Assembly (NCBI RefSeq): GCF_037975245.1
Contig: NC_092576.1
Coordinates: forward strand, 24,763,611-24,827,610
From: Apostichopus japonicus
Taxonomy: Eukaryota; Echinodermata; Holothuroidea; Aspidochirotida; Stichopodidae
Reading direction: 5' to 3'
Length of the DNA: 64,000 nt
Both the position numbers and the translations under genes were made by a program. The notes beneath the pieces were generated by a model. It did no database searches. It worked only from the letters and a program-made list of their open reading frames with translations, and was not told the origin of the DNA. Shown one piece after another: positions 58,101 through 60,419 of the stretch (position 1 is the first letter of the stretch; each line of letters begins with the position of its first letter).

Positions 58101-59756
58101 GCAACCATTATCATAGTTGATGTATCTAGCCAATCGACATGTACAACACCATATTAAATTTACTTAGCCTAGCTATATATATACATTGAGGCAGATGTTT
58201 CATACAGGCCTTTATAGCTTCCGCATTAGAATATAAGCTTCAGTATTCATTGTTACTAGGACATGCACTCAAGGCTAATAACCATATTATTACACCTGTT
58301 GAATGTAAATAATATATTGAGATAGCCATGACAGAGAATTGCAATAGCTACTTGAGTGAATTTGGTTACTAAGTGCAACCACCCTCATTAACATCTAAAG
58401 AAAGTAATGGATTTCTTCGCAATGCATAATTCAATGTAGATTATTTCTGCATGTACCCTAAAAAGATTACTTACTCATGCACAAGAACATTTCACAGTAG
58501 GATGCATCCTTCAGGGTAAATATTTCATCCATTTCTTTACATTTGGGAGACATCTTTATTGGGTTACCTGTTTCACCTACTGTCTTCTCATATATATCTG
58601 AGAGTCTCATTTATGCAGGTTGTCTACATGGTGTGGTTCACTTGGCTGGCATTAAAAGAACTTCTCGCAATTAAGTTAATTGGTTTAACAAGTTCTAACA
58701 AGTGGTTGCTTAAAATATGATTACAGATGATCAAACAAAGACCCTTCCTAGATATTTCCACTAAGTGAAGCTTGACAAGTGAGTGGGTGGTGACGTTGAT
58801 TACATTTTCAAACATTCGGGACGTTGTTGCTAAGGCATGTAGCGTATCAGTGTATTGGCGTAATCACACGCAAAGTTGACAACTTCAATATTTTATACTT
58901 TTACTTCATTTTCGGAAATGAAATTTCACTACAGTCAAGCTACATGAAATACAATGCTTTGGGATATGTTGTCATGACAACATTGTTTTTACGCTATATT
59001 GAACCTACATTTCTTGCAGGCTGACAAGAGAAAATTTCTGCGTCGGCAGAAGAGTTCCTCAGCTCTGGAGATCCCGGAAGATACATTACGAGAACGAGAG
59101 AGGGAAGAAAGTAGTAAACCCAGTGGTAAGTTCACGACTCCCGCCGCCCCTACCAGCCCCCCTTTCAGCCCCCTTTTCAGCCCCCTCTTCTCCCAATCTA
59201 TCGATGATTTACCCAAGATATATGGTGCTCCTTGTGTGTTGTCAGAAGATACATTGGGAGAACAAGAGAGGGAAGACAGTAGTAAACCCAGTGGTAAGTT
59301 CACGACTCCGGTCACCCCTTCCTGGCCCCCCTTCCAGCCCCCTCTTCTCCCAATCAATCGATGATTTACCCAAGATATACGGTGCTCCTTGTGTGTTGTT
59401 GCACACAAATTTGTGCTAGTAATAACTCTTGTTAATAACCATATAGCAGCAAGAAATATAAAGGCTGATTTTGAAATATTAGATATAAGTAGTTTGACTT
59501 ATAACCTATCATCTTGACAAGTTTGATATCTGTTATTTCTGGTAGTGACTGTTGATCCTGTCTATGAAACTATCAAGTGTGCTGCCAGTCTCTCCAGCCT
59601 CTCCCACACCTCGTCTGAGTCCCGTCCAGCGTCCAGCTGCTCATCAAGCAAGCCCGCATCAGAGTTGAGAGGAGCAGTAGGGTCCTGCAAAGATGACGAG
59701 GATGCTCTCTTTCTGGCTCCTGAAACTACCTCTCTCAGTAAGAGTGCACCTCACAG
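1089..59756 (+). CDS. F-BAR and C1 domain protein, 16 exons, both ends missing (FCHSD/Bzz1-like)
   Basis: Spliced model: 1089-1194, 10569-10611, 13654-13713, 26502-26654, 31812-31871, 32465-32578, 36557-36637, 38693-38854, 39745-39828, 40955-41025, 41765-41876, 47438-47594, 48686-48777, 52936-53019, 59020-59125 (or -59293), 59546-59756. Every junction has an AG acceptor and a GT donor, and the phases agree throughout (about 565 codons, no stop). The first ~260 residues read as the long amphipathic helices of an F-BAR domain, which binds and curves membranes. A coiled-coil/HR1-like segment follows, then a C1 zinc finger with pattern HX12CX2CX13CX2CX4HX2CX6C, then a basic Ser-rich tail. By family knowledge such proteins link membrane curvature to actin assembly, usually through C-terminal SH3 domains. 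Those would lie beyond the window and are not seen. A GMIP/ARHGAP29/ARHGAP45-type protein is an alternative, but no RhoGAP exon follows the C1. The family name is inference; the domain calls are read from the translation. Confidence 0.75.
1285..1695. repeat. Degenerate ~125-145-bp tandem repeat, ~3 copies
   Basis: Recurring blocks: AAACACGATATCT near 1290 and 1436 (weaker at 1560), CATTGAGTRCAAGA near 1353 and 1498, and GTCAAAGGTCATTT near 1394, 1525 and 1656. Copies are strongly diverged. Confidence 0.55.
1696..2678. other. Intron, nothing recognised
   Basis: No supported coding or repeat signal. An open frame on the minus strand (2308-2517) has no recognisable features. Confidence 0.4.
2679..2842 (-). 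mobile_element. SINE, 3' part only
   Basis: Shares the tail of the window's tRNA-derived SINE family (AGATCCTCCTGCAAGCAGG and the GCTTATCAAAGC block) read in reverse, with an ATGT-type microsatellite at its end. The tRNA-like head is absent. Confidence 0.75.
2843..3524. other. Intron, nothing recognised
   Basis: AT-rich. A short local direct repeat (CCAATCC...TACCAATTATATCAAACTCTA) occurs at 2846-2945. Otherwise no structure seen. Confidence 0.4.
3525..4446. repeat. Degenerate minisatellite, GTTCTGATACAAGAACA core
   Basis: Many irregular copies of GAGTGTTCTGATACAAGAAC and ACACTGCTGAGTGTTCTAAA, spaced about 25-60 bp. The core GTTCT...AGAAC is itself near-palindromic. Open frames on the minus strand are by-products. 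Confidence 0.85.
4447..6654. other. Intron, nothing recognised
   Basis: About 2.2 kb of AT-rich sequence. One short internal similarity: 'CAGCTA-ATTAGCTGGTATTTCT' occurs near 4783 and 4860, suggesting an old local duplication. No supportable genes. Confidence 0.4.
6655..6845. repeat. Short degenerate ~65-bp repeat, ~3 copies
   Basis: GGAAATAATTAATGATMATC recurs at ~6680 and ~6725, with diverged copies to 6840. Confidence 0.5.
7035..9330. repeat. ~62-bp AT-rich satellite with a 942-bp duplication
   Basis: Units contain GGTGAACACAAGTGTTATAT, TTAGAGGTTGCAATATATTA and TCGCTATCAAGACTGGGGAA. Two long stretches (about 7200-7900 and 8140-8845) are almost identical with an offset of 942 bp, and the open frames in them are copies of each other, so the array grew by segmental duplication as well as by single units. 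Confidence 0.92.
9331..10568. other. Intron, nothing recognised
   Basis: No repeat or coding signal that I can support before the acceptor of exon 2. Confidence 0.4.
10569..10611 (+). CDS. Exon 2: 43-bp micro-exon, helix1-helix2 loop
   Basis: TTTTTCAG acceptor and CAG|GTGAGA donor. Its first base T completes the CG left by exon 1 (Arg), and it then reads DNGSHGNSSIPNPQ and ends in phase 0. The Gly/Ser/Pro/Asn-rich content suits the loop between F-BAR helices 1 and 2. Support comes from good splice sites and the exact phase match; homology cannot be judged on 14 residues. Confidence 0.6.
10612..11532. other. Intron, nothing recognised
   Basis: AT-rich with TATATA/TACATA-rich stretches around 10900-11000; nothing else seen. 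Confidence 0.4.
11533..12232 (-). mobile_element. tRNA-derived SINE interrupted by a nested MITE
   Basis: Minus-strand SINE. Tail at 11533-11706 (CTCCTGCAAGCAGGAACTTG) and tRNA-like head at 12154-12232, which on the minus strand has an A box-like AGCTCATTGG and a B box-like GGTCCCGAGTTCGAGTC. The two halves are separated by a 447-bp insertion. Confidence 0.85.
11707..12153. mobile_element. hAT-like MITE nested in a SINE
   Basis: Inserted in the SINE with an 8-bp target duplication CATTAATC (11699-11706 and 12154-12161). The ends are inverted repeats rich in the motif TTCGCCCAAC: GGTCACTTCGCCCAACAACC at the left and its near complement at the right. Several direct and inverted copies of ATTTCGCCCAACC occur subterminally. 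No coding capacity. The 8-bp duplication suggests hAT; superfamily by inference. Confidence 0.85.
12233..13137. other. Intron, nothing recognised
   Basis: No supported signal. Confidence 0.4.
13138..13380 (+). mobile_element. tRNA-derived SINE, near full length
   Basis: A-box-like AAGCTCAGTGGTTAATG at 13147, B box GGTTCGAGTC at 13191, unique body and conserved tail ending GCTTGCAGGAGGATC, then an (ACAT)n microsatellite. This is the best reference copy in the window, about 240 bp. Confidence 0.88.
13654..13713 (+). CDS. Exon 3: F-BAR helix 2 start (weak acceptor)
   Basis: Sixty bases, phase 0 at both ends, reading EIDDWRRIYKPRGQRYHAAH. Acceptor GCGTCAAG|GA and donor CAT|GTATAC are both weaker than those of the other exons. 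I include it because exons 2 and 4 joined directly would lack the usual Trp-containing start of F-BAR helix 2, and this piece supplies the W...H spacing that runs naturally into exon 4 (ETLELSNVTENSISPQLEDI). It could still be a chance open stretch. Confidence 0.5.
13714..14623. other. Intron, nothing recognised
   Basis: No supported signal. Confidence 0.4.
14624..15915. repeat. GTCACTCTAGTA-type 9/12-bp satellite with 60-bp higher-order unit
   Basis: The core is AGTCACTCTAGT or CATCACTCTAGT. The left half has GGTCACTCTAAAT variants; at 15361-15560 a 60-bp block repeats exactly three times and begins a fourth. Because all periods are multiples of three, both strands stay open for 600-700 bp (Ser/His-rich, Val/Thr/Leu-rich and Arg/Met/Thr-rich readings). 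These are not proteins. Confidence 0.93.
15916..16940. other. Intron, nothing recognised
   Basis: No supported signal. Confidence 0.4.
17302..17560 (+). pseudogene. Decayed THAP zinc-finger domain
   Basis: Starts ATG with MPVRCVVG. The THAP pattern then continues over different frames: LHPWLKDEKKHGDYD, then TKLVHNTSADFTGPSQYAA, then SEHFTEAYYDPSF. The order (start Met-Pro-x-x-Cys, HPW-like, DF.GPS.Y, SEHFT) is that of THAP DNA-binding domains, common in DNA transposons and proteins derived from them. An in-frame stop and at least two frameshifts show it is dead. Confidence 0.65.
19482..19771 (-). pseudogene. Broken exon with PYQFEPV motif (possible P2X7 C-terminal-like)
   Basis: On the minus strand an ATG at 19771 reads MADPEPNAATEVQSDNGSSL then meets a stop. 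Another frame, open from about 19700 down to 19482, reads an acidic stretch and then EVLEPYQFEPVKRAEIEAPQ, ending at a donor-like GTG|GTAAGA. Acidic N-terminus followed by PY.FEP is what I recall of invertebrate proteins with a P2X7 C-terminal-like zinc domain, but the domain itself is not in view. One frameshift separates the two parts. Confidence 0.45.
20109..21307. other. Intron, nothing recognised
   Basis: No supported signal. Confidence 0.4.
21308..21495 (+). mobile_element. SINE, 5'-truncated
   Basis: Begins inside the tRNA-like head (TGGTTCGAGTCACTCC), then the body and tail through CTTGCAGGAGGAT with a short ACAT-like end. Confidence 0.8.
21496..22018. other. Intron, nothing recognised
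   Basis: No supported signal. The less AT-rich stretch 21665-21950 may be an unidentified repeat. Confidence 0.3.
22023..22387 (+). mobile_element. TTAA-flanked MITE, copy A
   Basis: TTAA at 22019-22022 and 22388-22391. The left end AGGCATTGAAGACTCGCCCC and the right end (complement AGGGTGTGATGACTCGCGCA) form an inverted repeat. The body matches copies B and C in the opposite orientation. 365 bp, no coding capacity. Confidence 0.8.
22668..23975. repeat. 45-bp satellite (15-codon unit), ~29 copies
   Basis: Unit contains GAATACTATTGGGATTACAG, GACCCAGCATCTCAGATTGT and AGTGT. Distinctive variants (CCATTGTGATTACAGGCCCAG with CATATCAG, then AATAATATTG) appear at ~22860 and again at ~23310, an offset of 449 bp, showing a block duplication. 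Both strands are open by periodicity. Confidence 0.93.
23976..24985. other. Intron, no supported gene
   Basis: A + strand frame of 116 codons (24047-24397) is open but shows no domain or splice context. A short (TCTAAT)n tract lies at 24762-24786. Confidence 0.35.
24990..26215. repeat. 38-bp satellite, ~31 copies
   Basis: Unit contains CAGTGACTGAGAATAAAACA and AAGGTTCTCTGTTAATAT. Variants alternate between TTAATATCAGTG and TTTATATCAGAG in a multi-unit pattern that repeats (for example 25240-25500 against 25390-25660). Confidence 0.92.
26502..26654 (+). CDS. Exon 4: F-BAR helix 2-3
   Basis: CTTCTCTTACAG acceptor and AAG|GTAAGT donor; 51 codons, phase 0 at both ends. It contains SISPQLEDIAKYRKDLLTEV and IKELEDARKQLSK, the charged heptad-like pattern of the long F-BAR helix in which a conserved stretch resembling 'L..la...k' precedes the helix 3 coiled coil. 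A 38-bp satellite ends about 290 bp upstream and a 42-bp satellite starts about 30 bp downstream. Confidence 0.8.
26680..27240. repeat. 42-bp C-rich satellite (14-codon unit), ~13 copies
   Basis: Unit contains CCTACCAATCATCAAATGTC and CCCCTCTCCTCCCCTAAATGTA. It begins within ~30 bp of the donor of exon 4 and ends in a run of C. All + strand open frames here are due to the 42-bp period. Confidence 0.92.
27241..30493. other. Intron, no supported gene
   Basis: About 3.2 kb with a G-rich tract at 27498-27520 and T/A-rich runs at 28105-28140. On the + strand, 29440-29480 reads EEAINLAQDRDL, a faint resemblance to ends of retroposon ORFs that is too short to call. Confidence 0.35.
30500..30952. 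mobile_element. CAG-ended MITE with 6-bp target duplication (copy 1)
   Basis: Flanked by TACTGT (30494-30499 and 30953-30958). The ends CAGGCATGAGACTCTTCCG and, from the other side, CAGGGATGAGACTGAGCCG are inverted repeats. Internal GGGGACACCCCCTCCCCTTA and AGGACGGCGA are shared with the element at 37937. 453 bp, no open frame. CAGG ends suggest hAT-like, although 6 bp is shorter than the usual 8. Confidence 0.78.
30959..31611. other. Intron, nothing recognised
   Basis: No supported signal. Confidence 0.4.
31612..31692 (+). mobile_element. TTAA MITE, left-end fragment (copy D)
   Basis: TTAA then AGGCATTGAAGACTCGCCCC and the next ~60 bp match copy A (CTGAAAAAGTTAACTTTC, TTGCTTGCAAGTGA). The rest is missing. 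Confidence 0.75.
31812..31871 (+). CDS. Exon 5: F-BAR helix 3
   Basis: Acceptor TTTGTTTGAAG, donor ATG|GTAAGG; 20 codons, phase 0 to phase 0, reading DQDHYQTSWKKMKADDKDLM. The Y....W helix pattern is what is seen where F-BAR proteins carry 'kkYe..wkeae'. Confidence 0.72.
32465..32578 (+). CDS. Exon 6: F-BAR helix 3-4
   Basis: Acceptor TTTGTTTTCAG, donor TCT|GTAAGT; 38 codons, phase 0. It includes CYNSLNEYVLQLAGTNHTET, which resembles the 'YN.yLL.La..N' segment of FCHSD/Bzz1-type F-BAR domains. This resemblance is the main reason I favour that branch of the family. Confidence 0.78.
32733..32978 (-). mobile_element. tRNA-derived SINE, near full length
   Basis: Minus strand; tail CTCCTGCAAGCAGGAACTCG at 32757, B-box complement GACTTGAACTCGGGACC, A-box complement region to ~32970. 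Confidence 0.85.
32979..33719. other. Intron, mostly nothing
   Basis: A perfect short inverted repeat, AGTTGGCCTGACG followed directly by TCAGGCCAACT, lies near 33006-33030, with TATAAAAGTA/TACTTTTATA beyond it: a ~40-bp hairpin. Otherwise nothing. Confidence 0.5.
33720..34625. repeat. Irregular TATGACACTTGACA-type repeat, split by a SINE
   Basis: Many variants of AACACTATGACACTTGACA without a fixed period. One ~60-bp direct repeat (GAAAATATGTCAGTATGTCA...) occurs at 33880-33990. The SINE at 34216-34422 is inserted in it. Confidence 0.75.
34216..34422 (-). mobile_element. SINE inserted in a satellite
   Basis: Minus strand, tail TTTTAGATCCTGCAAGCAGG, body, and part of the head up to GACTCGAACTCGGGACC; the 5' end of the head is missing. 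Confidence 0.83.
34636..34664. mobile_element. 29-bp perfect palindromic mini-insertion
   Basis: A 12-bp stem CAGGGAGTTGTT, a 5-bp loop ATGGA and the exact complement of the stem, flanked by the 7-bp direct repeat CTATGAC on each side (34629-34635, 34665-34671). A second, slightly shortened copy lies at 40192-40216. Confidence 0.7.
34770..34860 (-). mobile_element. Possible retroposon 3' tail, minus strand
   Basis: Read on the minus strand: GACTTCCTTCACACTGTA...ACATGTGAAAAACAAATAAAT, which resembles the + strand tail at 35430-35500 (GACTTCCCTCCACTTTGTAC, then GGCAAACAAATAAA). The two lie in opposite orientations about 600 bp apart. Confidence 0.4.
35395..35500 (+). mobile_element. Possible retroposon 3' tail with A-rich end
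   Basis: Begins AGGGAGTCTTCCACATTG and ends GGCAAACAAATAAA followed by an A-rich run (35470-35500). It pairs with the minus-strand tail near 34800. Confidence 0.42.
35501..36556. other. Intron, nothing recognised
   Basis: No supported signal. Confidence 0.4.
36557..36637 (+). CDS. Exon 7: F-BAR helix 4
   Basis: Acceptor TTTTTTTACTAG, donor CAG|GTAAAA; 27 codons, phase 0. The helix DLEAIQCDIQEAIAFSLNRY is followed by ARLFQAQ and matches the 'lq.ldeer...l...l..ya' helix near the end of F-BAR domains. Confidence 0.75.
36880..37250. repeat. 42-bp minisatellite, ~9 copies
   Basis: Unit contains TGATACAGTCTCATGTGTAC and ACTCCCCTCTAGAGTTAGTAG. Two minus-strand frames stay open because 42 is a multiple of three. 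Confidence 0.92.
37251..37936. other. Intron, nothing recognised
   Basis: No supported signal. Confidence 0.4.
37937..38442. mobile_element. CAG-ended MITE with 6-bp target duplication (copy 2)
   Basis: Flanked by TATTTA (37931-37936 and 38443-38448). Left end CAGAGCTCCCAACT and right end (complement CATAGCTCCCAACT) are inverted repeats. It shares GGGGCACCCCCTCCCCTTA and AGGACGGCGA with the element at 30500 but has different ends. 506 bp. Confidence 0.75.
38693..38854 (+). CDS. Exon 8: end of F-BAR domain and extension
   Basis: Acceptor GTTCTTTCTTAG, donor GGG|GTACGT; 54 codons, phase 0. It begins LLEQANRLDGLIGSTKKANH and ends KIFEFYIVDPATDQEG. The 'F.F...D.a.d' ending is like the F-BAR extension of FCHSD proteins (a F-x-F-x-P-x-D segment after helix 5). 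Confidence 0.78.
38940..39545 (+). other. T-rich stretch, possible LINE 3' end
   Basis: Diverged AT-rich sequence ending in TTAAGCGCTTTGAGCAGCC, a phrase common just before the 3' end of CR1/L2-like LINEs. No coding part is seen. Confidence 0.3.
39745..39828 (+). CDS. Exon 9: F-BAR extension, coiled coil
   Basis: Acceptor TTGTATTTCAAG, donor CAG|GTGAGC; 28 codons, phase 0, beginning VDFKNNKLVLNTMTEAGLKQ and continuing RYNHLTQQ. It starts the charged coiled-coil segment between the F-BAR and C1 domains. Confidence 0.78.
39972..40363 (-). mobile_element. TTAA-flanked MITE, copy B
   Basis: TTAA at 39968-39971 and 40364-40367. Right end GGGGCGAGTCTTCAATGCCT is the complement of copy A's left end. 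Body shared with copy C (AACAGAAGTGTTAGACACCA). It carries the 25-bp palindromic mini-insertion at 40192. Confidence 0.8.
40192..40216. mobile_element. Palindromic mini-insertion, second copy
   Basis: CAGGGAGTTGTTATGGA followed by ACTCCCTG, the 34636 sequence with four stem bases lost. Flanks ATCTTAG / ATCTCGG look like a decayed 7-bp duplication; MITE copies A and C have uninterrupted sequence here. Confidence 0.65.
40368..40954. other. Intron, nothing recognised
   Basis: No supported signal. Confidence 0.4.
40955..41025 (+). CDS. Exon 10: coiled coil
   Basis: Acceptor TTTCATTTCCCAG, donor GAG AG|GTCAGT; 23 codons plus two bases (phase 2). Reads IREQEMSVSASRDSLTHLRK then LLE, a helical continuation of exon 9. 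Confidence 0.72.
41026..41764. other. Intron, nothing recognised
   Basis: No supported signal; the open frame running through exon 10 into this intron is fortuitous. Confidence 0.45.
41765..41876 (+). CDS. Exon 11: coiled coil / HR1-like
   Basis: Acceptor TTTGATTAATAG, donor CAG|GTAAGT. The first base T completes AG to Ser, followed by 37 codons beginning QKSTEKASAVAKILSDIHKV. With exons 9-10 it gives a ~85-residue antiparallel-helix candidate like the HR1/REM segments found in several F-BAR proteins. Confidence 0.75.
41911..42152 (+). mobile_element. Divergent SINE with a different tRNA-like head
   Basis: A box TAGCCTAGTGG at 41918 and B box GGTTCGATTCC at 41962 (closer to canonical than in the other copies). 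The middle differs from the main family, while the tail (CCTCGGTCAGCTTGCGAGTC, TTCCTGCTTGCGGGA, then ACATAC repeats) is clearly related. Confidence 0.82.
42448..43062. mobile_element. hAT-like MITE, 615 bp
   Basis: Flanks CTCTCATC / CTCTCATG (42440-42447, 43063-43070; 7 of 8 bases equal). Left end CAAGGGCGGCGGAAGCAC and right end CCGCCGCCCTTG are inverted repeats, each next to a long G or C run. Internal GGAGCGCCACCATCGGTTGG and the following ~120 bp match the element at 60055. Confidence 0.78.
43330..46175. repeat. 166-bp higher-order satellite (four ~42-bp subunits), 12 near-identical copies
   Basis: Subunits share ACATGCTACACACACAGG, CTATTCATAAC and GACCTATA. From ~43796 to ~45790, blocks of 166 bp follow each other almost without change. 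A single variant (TACTTCACAC for TACTACACAC) recurs 830 bp apart (44550, 45380), meaning five-block superunits. The edges (43330-43790, 45790-46175) are more diverged monomers, typical of array margins. Confidence 0.95.
46176..47204. other. Intron, no supported gene
   Basis: A + strand frame of 126 codons (46503-46883) is open without recognisable domain or splice context; T-rich sequence follows. Confidence 0.35.
47205..47325 (+). mobile_element. SINE tail fragment
   Basis: Only the 3' body and tail remain (GAGACTGACTTTGGTCAGCT to GCTTGCAGGAGGATC and an ACATA-rich end). Confidence 0.75.
47438..47594 (+). CDS. Exon 12: linker and first half of C1 zinc finger
   Basis: Acceptor CTTGTTCTGCAG, donor AAAG|GTAATT; 52 codons plus one base (phase 1). 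A Ser/Asn-rich linker (GHPSTNSSSSSAHH) leads into HVLQEYNFIKTTLC-FRC, the HX12CX2C start of a C1 domain, ending in CKTPLK. In typical diacylglycerol-binding C1 domains a Pro sits three positions before the first Cys; here that position is Thr. Confidence 0.85.
47802..48159 (-). mobile_element. TTAA-flanked MITE, copy C
   Basis: TTAA at 47798-47801 and 48160-48163. Ends AGGCATTGAAGACTTGTGCA and, from the right, AGGCATTGAAGTCTCGCTCC. Same orientation and body as copy B without the palindromic insertion. Confidence 0.8.
48686..48777 (+). CDS. Exon 13: second half of C1 zinc finger
   Basis: Acceptor TTTTGATCGTTGCAG, donor GCT|GTGAGT. GT completes the Gly, then 30 codons: LMKQGVRCKICKVSVHHKCQ followed by ENLPDCSVLA. 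It supplies QG, CX2C, CX4H, HX2C and the last Cys, so all eight zinc ligands are present. The last spacing is CX6C where CX7C is usual. The half-and-half exon split within one zinc finger, with phases 1/1, makes this the firmest part of the gene model. Confidence 0.87.
48831..49026 (+). mobile_element. tRNA-derived SINE, 3'-truncated
   Basis: A-box-like ATGCTCAGTGGTTAACG at 48842, B box GGTTCGAGTC at 48887, body to TTTGATAAGTCAATGAGG; the terminal tail is missing. Confidence 0.82.
49027..50110. other. Intron, nothing recognised
   Basis: No supported signal. Confidence 0.4.
50115..51660. repeat. 32-bp satellite with longer GTTTATAG variants, ~45 copies
   Basis: Unit contains AGTGTATGGTTAGAAACATA and CTGACAATTAGC. 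Variants with TTTATAGAAACATACTGGCAA and TTTAGCTGTG recur as a set, giving a higher-order pattern (for example near 50350, 50520, 50640, 50830, 51060, 51300). Starts with three diverged copies of a TGGACATTCCCTGAAAGCTAG repeat (50130-50215). Confidence 0.92.
51750..52412. repeat. 30-bp satellite (10-codon unit), ~22 copies
   Basis: Unit contains AGGATGGTTGTTCTGTGTAC and AAACACTAAT. All six-frame open readings here follow from the 30-bp period. The last copies are a repeated 180-bp block (52200-52380 resembles 52080-52260). Confidence 0.93.
52413..52935. other. Intron, nothing recognised
   Basis: No supported signal before the acceptor of exon 14. Confidence 0.4.
52936..53019 (+). CDS. Exon 14: basic tail with FRRQNS motif
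   Basis: Acceptor TTCACTTACAG; donor TTG|GTATAA (weak, but the frame meets TAA right after it). 28 codons, phase 0, including KKIFRRQNSVQDI. RRQNS fits a basophilic kinase or 14-3-3-type site (inference). It is sandwiched between a 30-bp array upstream and a 108-bp array that starts about 65 bp downstream. Confidence 0.68.
53085..55900. repeat. 108-bp satellite, ~26 copies, with a 647-bp duplication
   Basis: Unit contains TGTACAGCTACCCCACCCCC, GTGAAACCTGTGTCCATGCA and TCATTTATCACACATCGGTG. A unit lacking one G (GTGGGTAAGG) occurs at 53930 and 54568; the blocks starting there match with an offset of 647 bp (6 x 108 - 1). 36-codon readings on both strands are periodicity artefacts. Confidence 0.95.
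56011..56395. mobile_element. hAT-like MITE, 385 bp
   Basis: Perfect 8-bp target duplication GTGAGACA (56003-56010, 56396-56403). Ends CATAGGCGTAGGGGGC and, from the right, ATACATAGGCGTAGGAGCCC are inverted repeats. Interior has the GGGGGGCTGCAGCCCCC palindrome. No real coding frame. Confidence 0.85.
56404..57180. other. Intron, nothing recognised
   Basis: Diverged similar blocks (GGTAATGAAA..., TTAGCTCAGATAGGTGGGAAG, TTAGCTCTGAAAG) around 56580-56920 hint at an old repeat of ~90 bp; otherwise nothing. Confidence 0.35.
57181..58135. repeat. 32/34-bp satellite with higher-order variants, ~28 copies
   Basis: Unit contains GTACCTAGCCTAGCTACCAT and TATCATATAGAT. A marker variant (AGATCTTTTGTAGCTATTGT) recurs at ~57437, 57577, 57811 and 58079, showing multi-unit blocks. 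Confidence 0.92.
58136..59019. other. Intron, nothing recognised
   Basis: No supported signal. Confidence 0.4.
59020..59125 (+). CDS. Exon 15: basic tail with LRRQKS motif; alternative longer end at 59293
   Basis: Acceptor CATTTCTTGCAG, donor CCCAGTG|GTAAGT; 35 codons plus one base. Begins ADKRKFLRRQKSSSALEIPE. LRRQKS fits the L-x-R-x-x-S pattern preferred by protein kinase D (inference). A 168-bp (56-codon) tandem duplication gives a second identical donor at 59293 in the same phase. The frame between the two donors stays open and contains SQSIDDLPKIYGAPC and Pro-rich TTPAAPTSPPFSP, so the longer exon 59020-59293 is a real alternative. Confidence 0.72.
59077..59402. repeat. 168-bp tandem duplication covering an exon end and donor
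   Basis: GAAGATACATT at 59077 and 59245; donor block AAACCCAGTGGTAAGTTCAC at ~59115 and ~59283; AAGATATAYGGTGCTCCTTG at ~59215 and ~59372. The second copy has a net deletion in its Pro-rich part, so its frame stops at ~59362. Confidence 0.88.
59546..59756 (+). CDS. Exon 16: Ser-rich tail with DPVYETI motif
   Basis: Acceptor TATTTCTGGTAG. TG completes the codon, then TVDPVYETIKCAASLSSLSH and a long Ser-rich, low-complexity stretch with an acidic DDEDALF patch. The donor is taken as CACAG|GTCAGC (phase 2); CTCTCA|GTAAGA at 59737 is possible. Tyr in an acidic/hydrophobic context suggests a phosphotyrosine site, unproven. No later exon is recognised before the window ends. Confidence 0.65.
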
Positions 59757-59810
59757 GTCAGCTACTATCCTAAATTGTATCACAAATAAATGCTTAAATA
59801 AGGAAGTAAG

Positions 59811-60046
59811 TAAGTAAAACTTTATTTCATCCCAAAAGGGAAATTACAAGCTCGCATATGTACATATAAGACAATTTATACAAGATGATAAAGGGTAAAA
59901 AGACATAAGAATGGCAAACATAAGAGTATCAGAGAATTAAAGTATAAAAGTGTAAAGGCGTGATGATAAAACAAATGTAACACCTGCATAGATGGCAAGA
60001 ACGGGAAGATAAAGCAGGCAACTATCGATTGATAAAAATTGATTAA
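59811..60046 (-). mobile_element. Possible LINE 3' end, minus strand
   Basis: Minus strand ends ...AATTTCCCTTTTGGGATGAA followed by ATAAAG and a (TTAC)n tract (59803-59818), a common 3' terminus of non-LTR elements. The body is not recognisable. A hAT-like MITE is inserted at its inner edge. Confidence 0.4.
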
Positions 60047-60054
60047 TGTCAAAC

Positions 60055-60419
60055 CAGTGGCTGAACTAGGGGTATTGGTCAAAGGGGGGGGGGAGAAAGG
60101 TCTGTAGGGGCACTTTCGACACTATCTAAGGGGAGCGCCACCACAGGTTGGTGCGGAGCGTATAGAAAATTTTCGAGTAAAGATACTTCCTATACATCGC
60201 CGGAAATGACCCTTTCCTGGCCTTGCTAATTTGAAGATAAGCGAAGAATAAATGGGTGTCATCACCAACAAAATGTGTCAAATGTCAATAGGTATTTGAG
60301 AGCGCAATAAAAAAGTAAATATTCACGATTAGGGAAAAAGCTGAAAAGGGCCCCAGCAGTCCATTTGAGTCCGTCAGGGGGGCATCCACCACCCTGACTG
60401 TATGGACCCTCAGTCACTG
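60055..60419. mobile_element. hAT-like MITE, 365 bp
   Basis: Perfect 8-bp target duplication TGTCAAAC (60047-60054, 60420-60427). Left end CAGTGGCTGAACTAGGGG and right end (complement CAGTGACTGAGGG) are inverted repeats with hAT-like CAGTG termini. Internal GGAGCGCCACCACAGGTTGG region is shared with the element at 42448. Confidence 0.87.
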
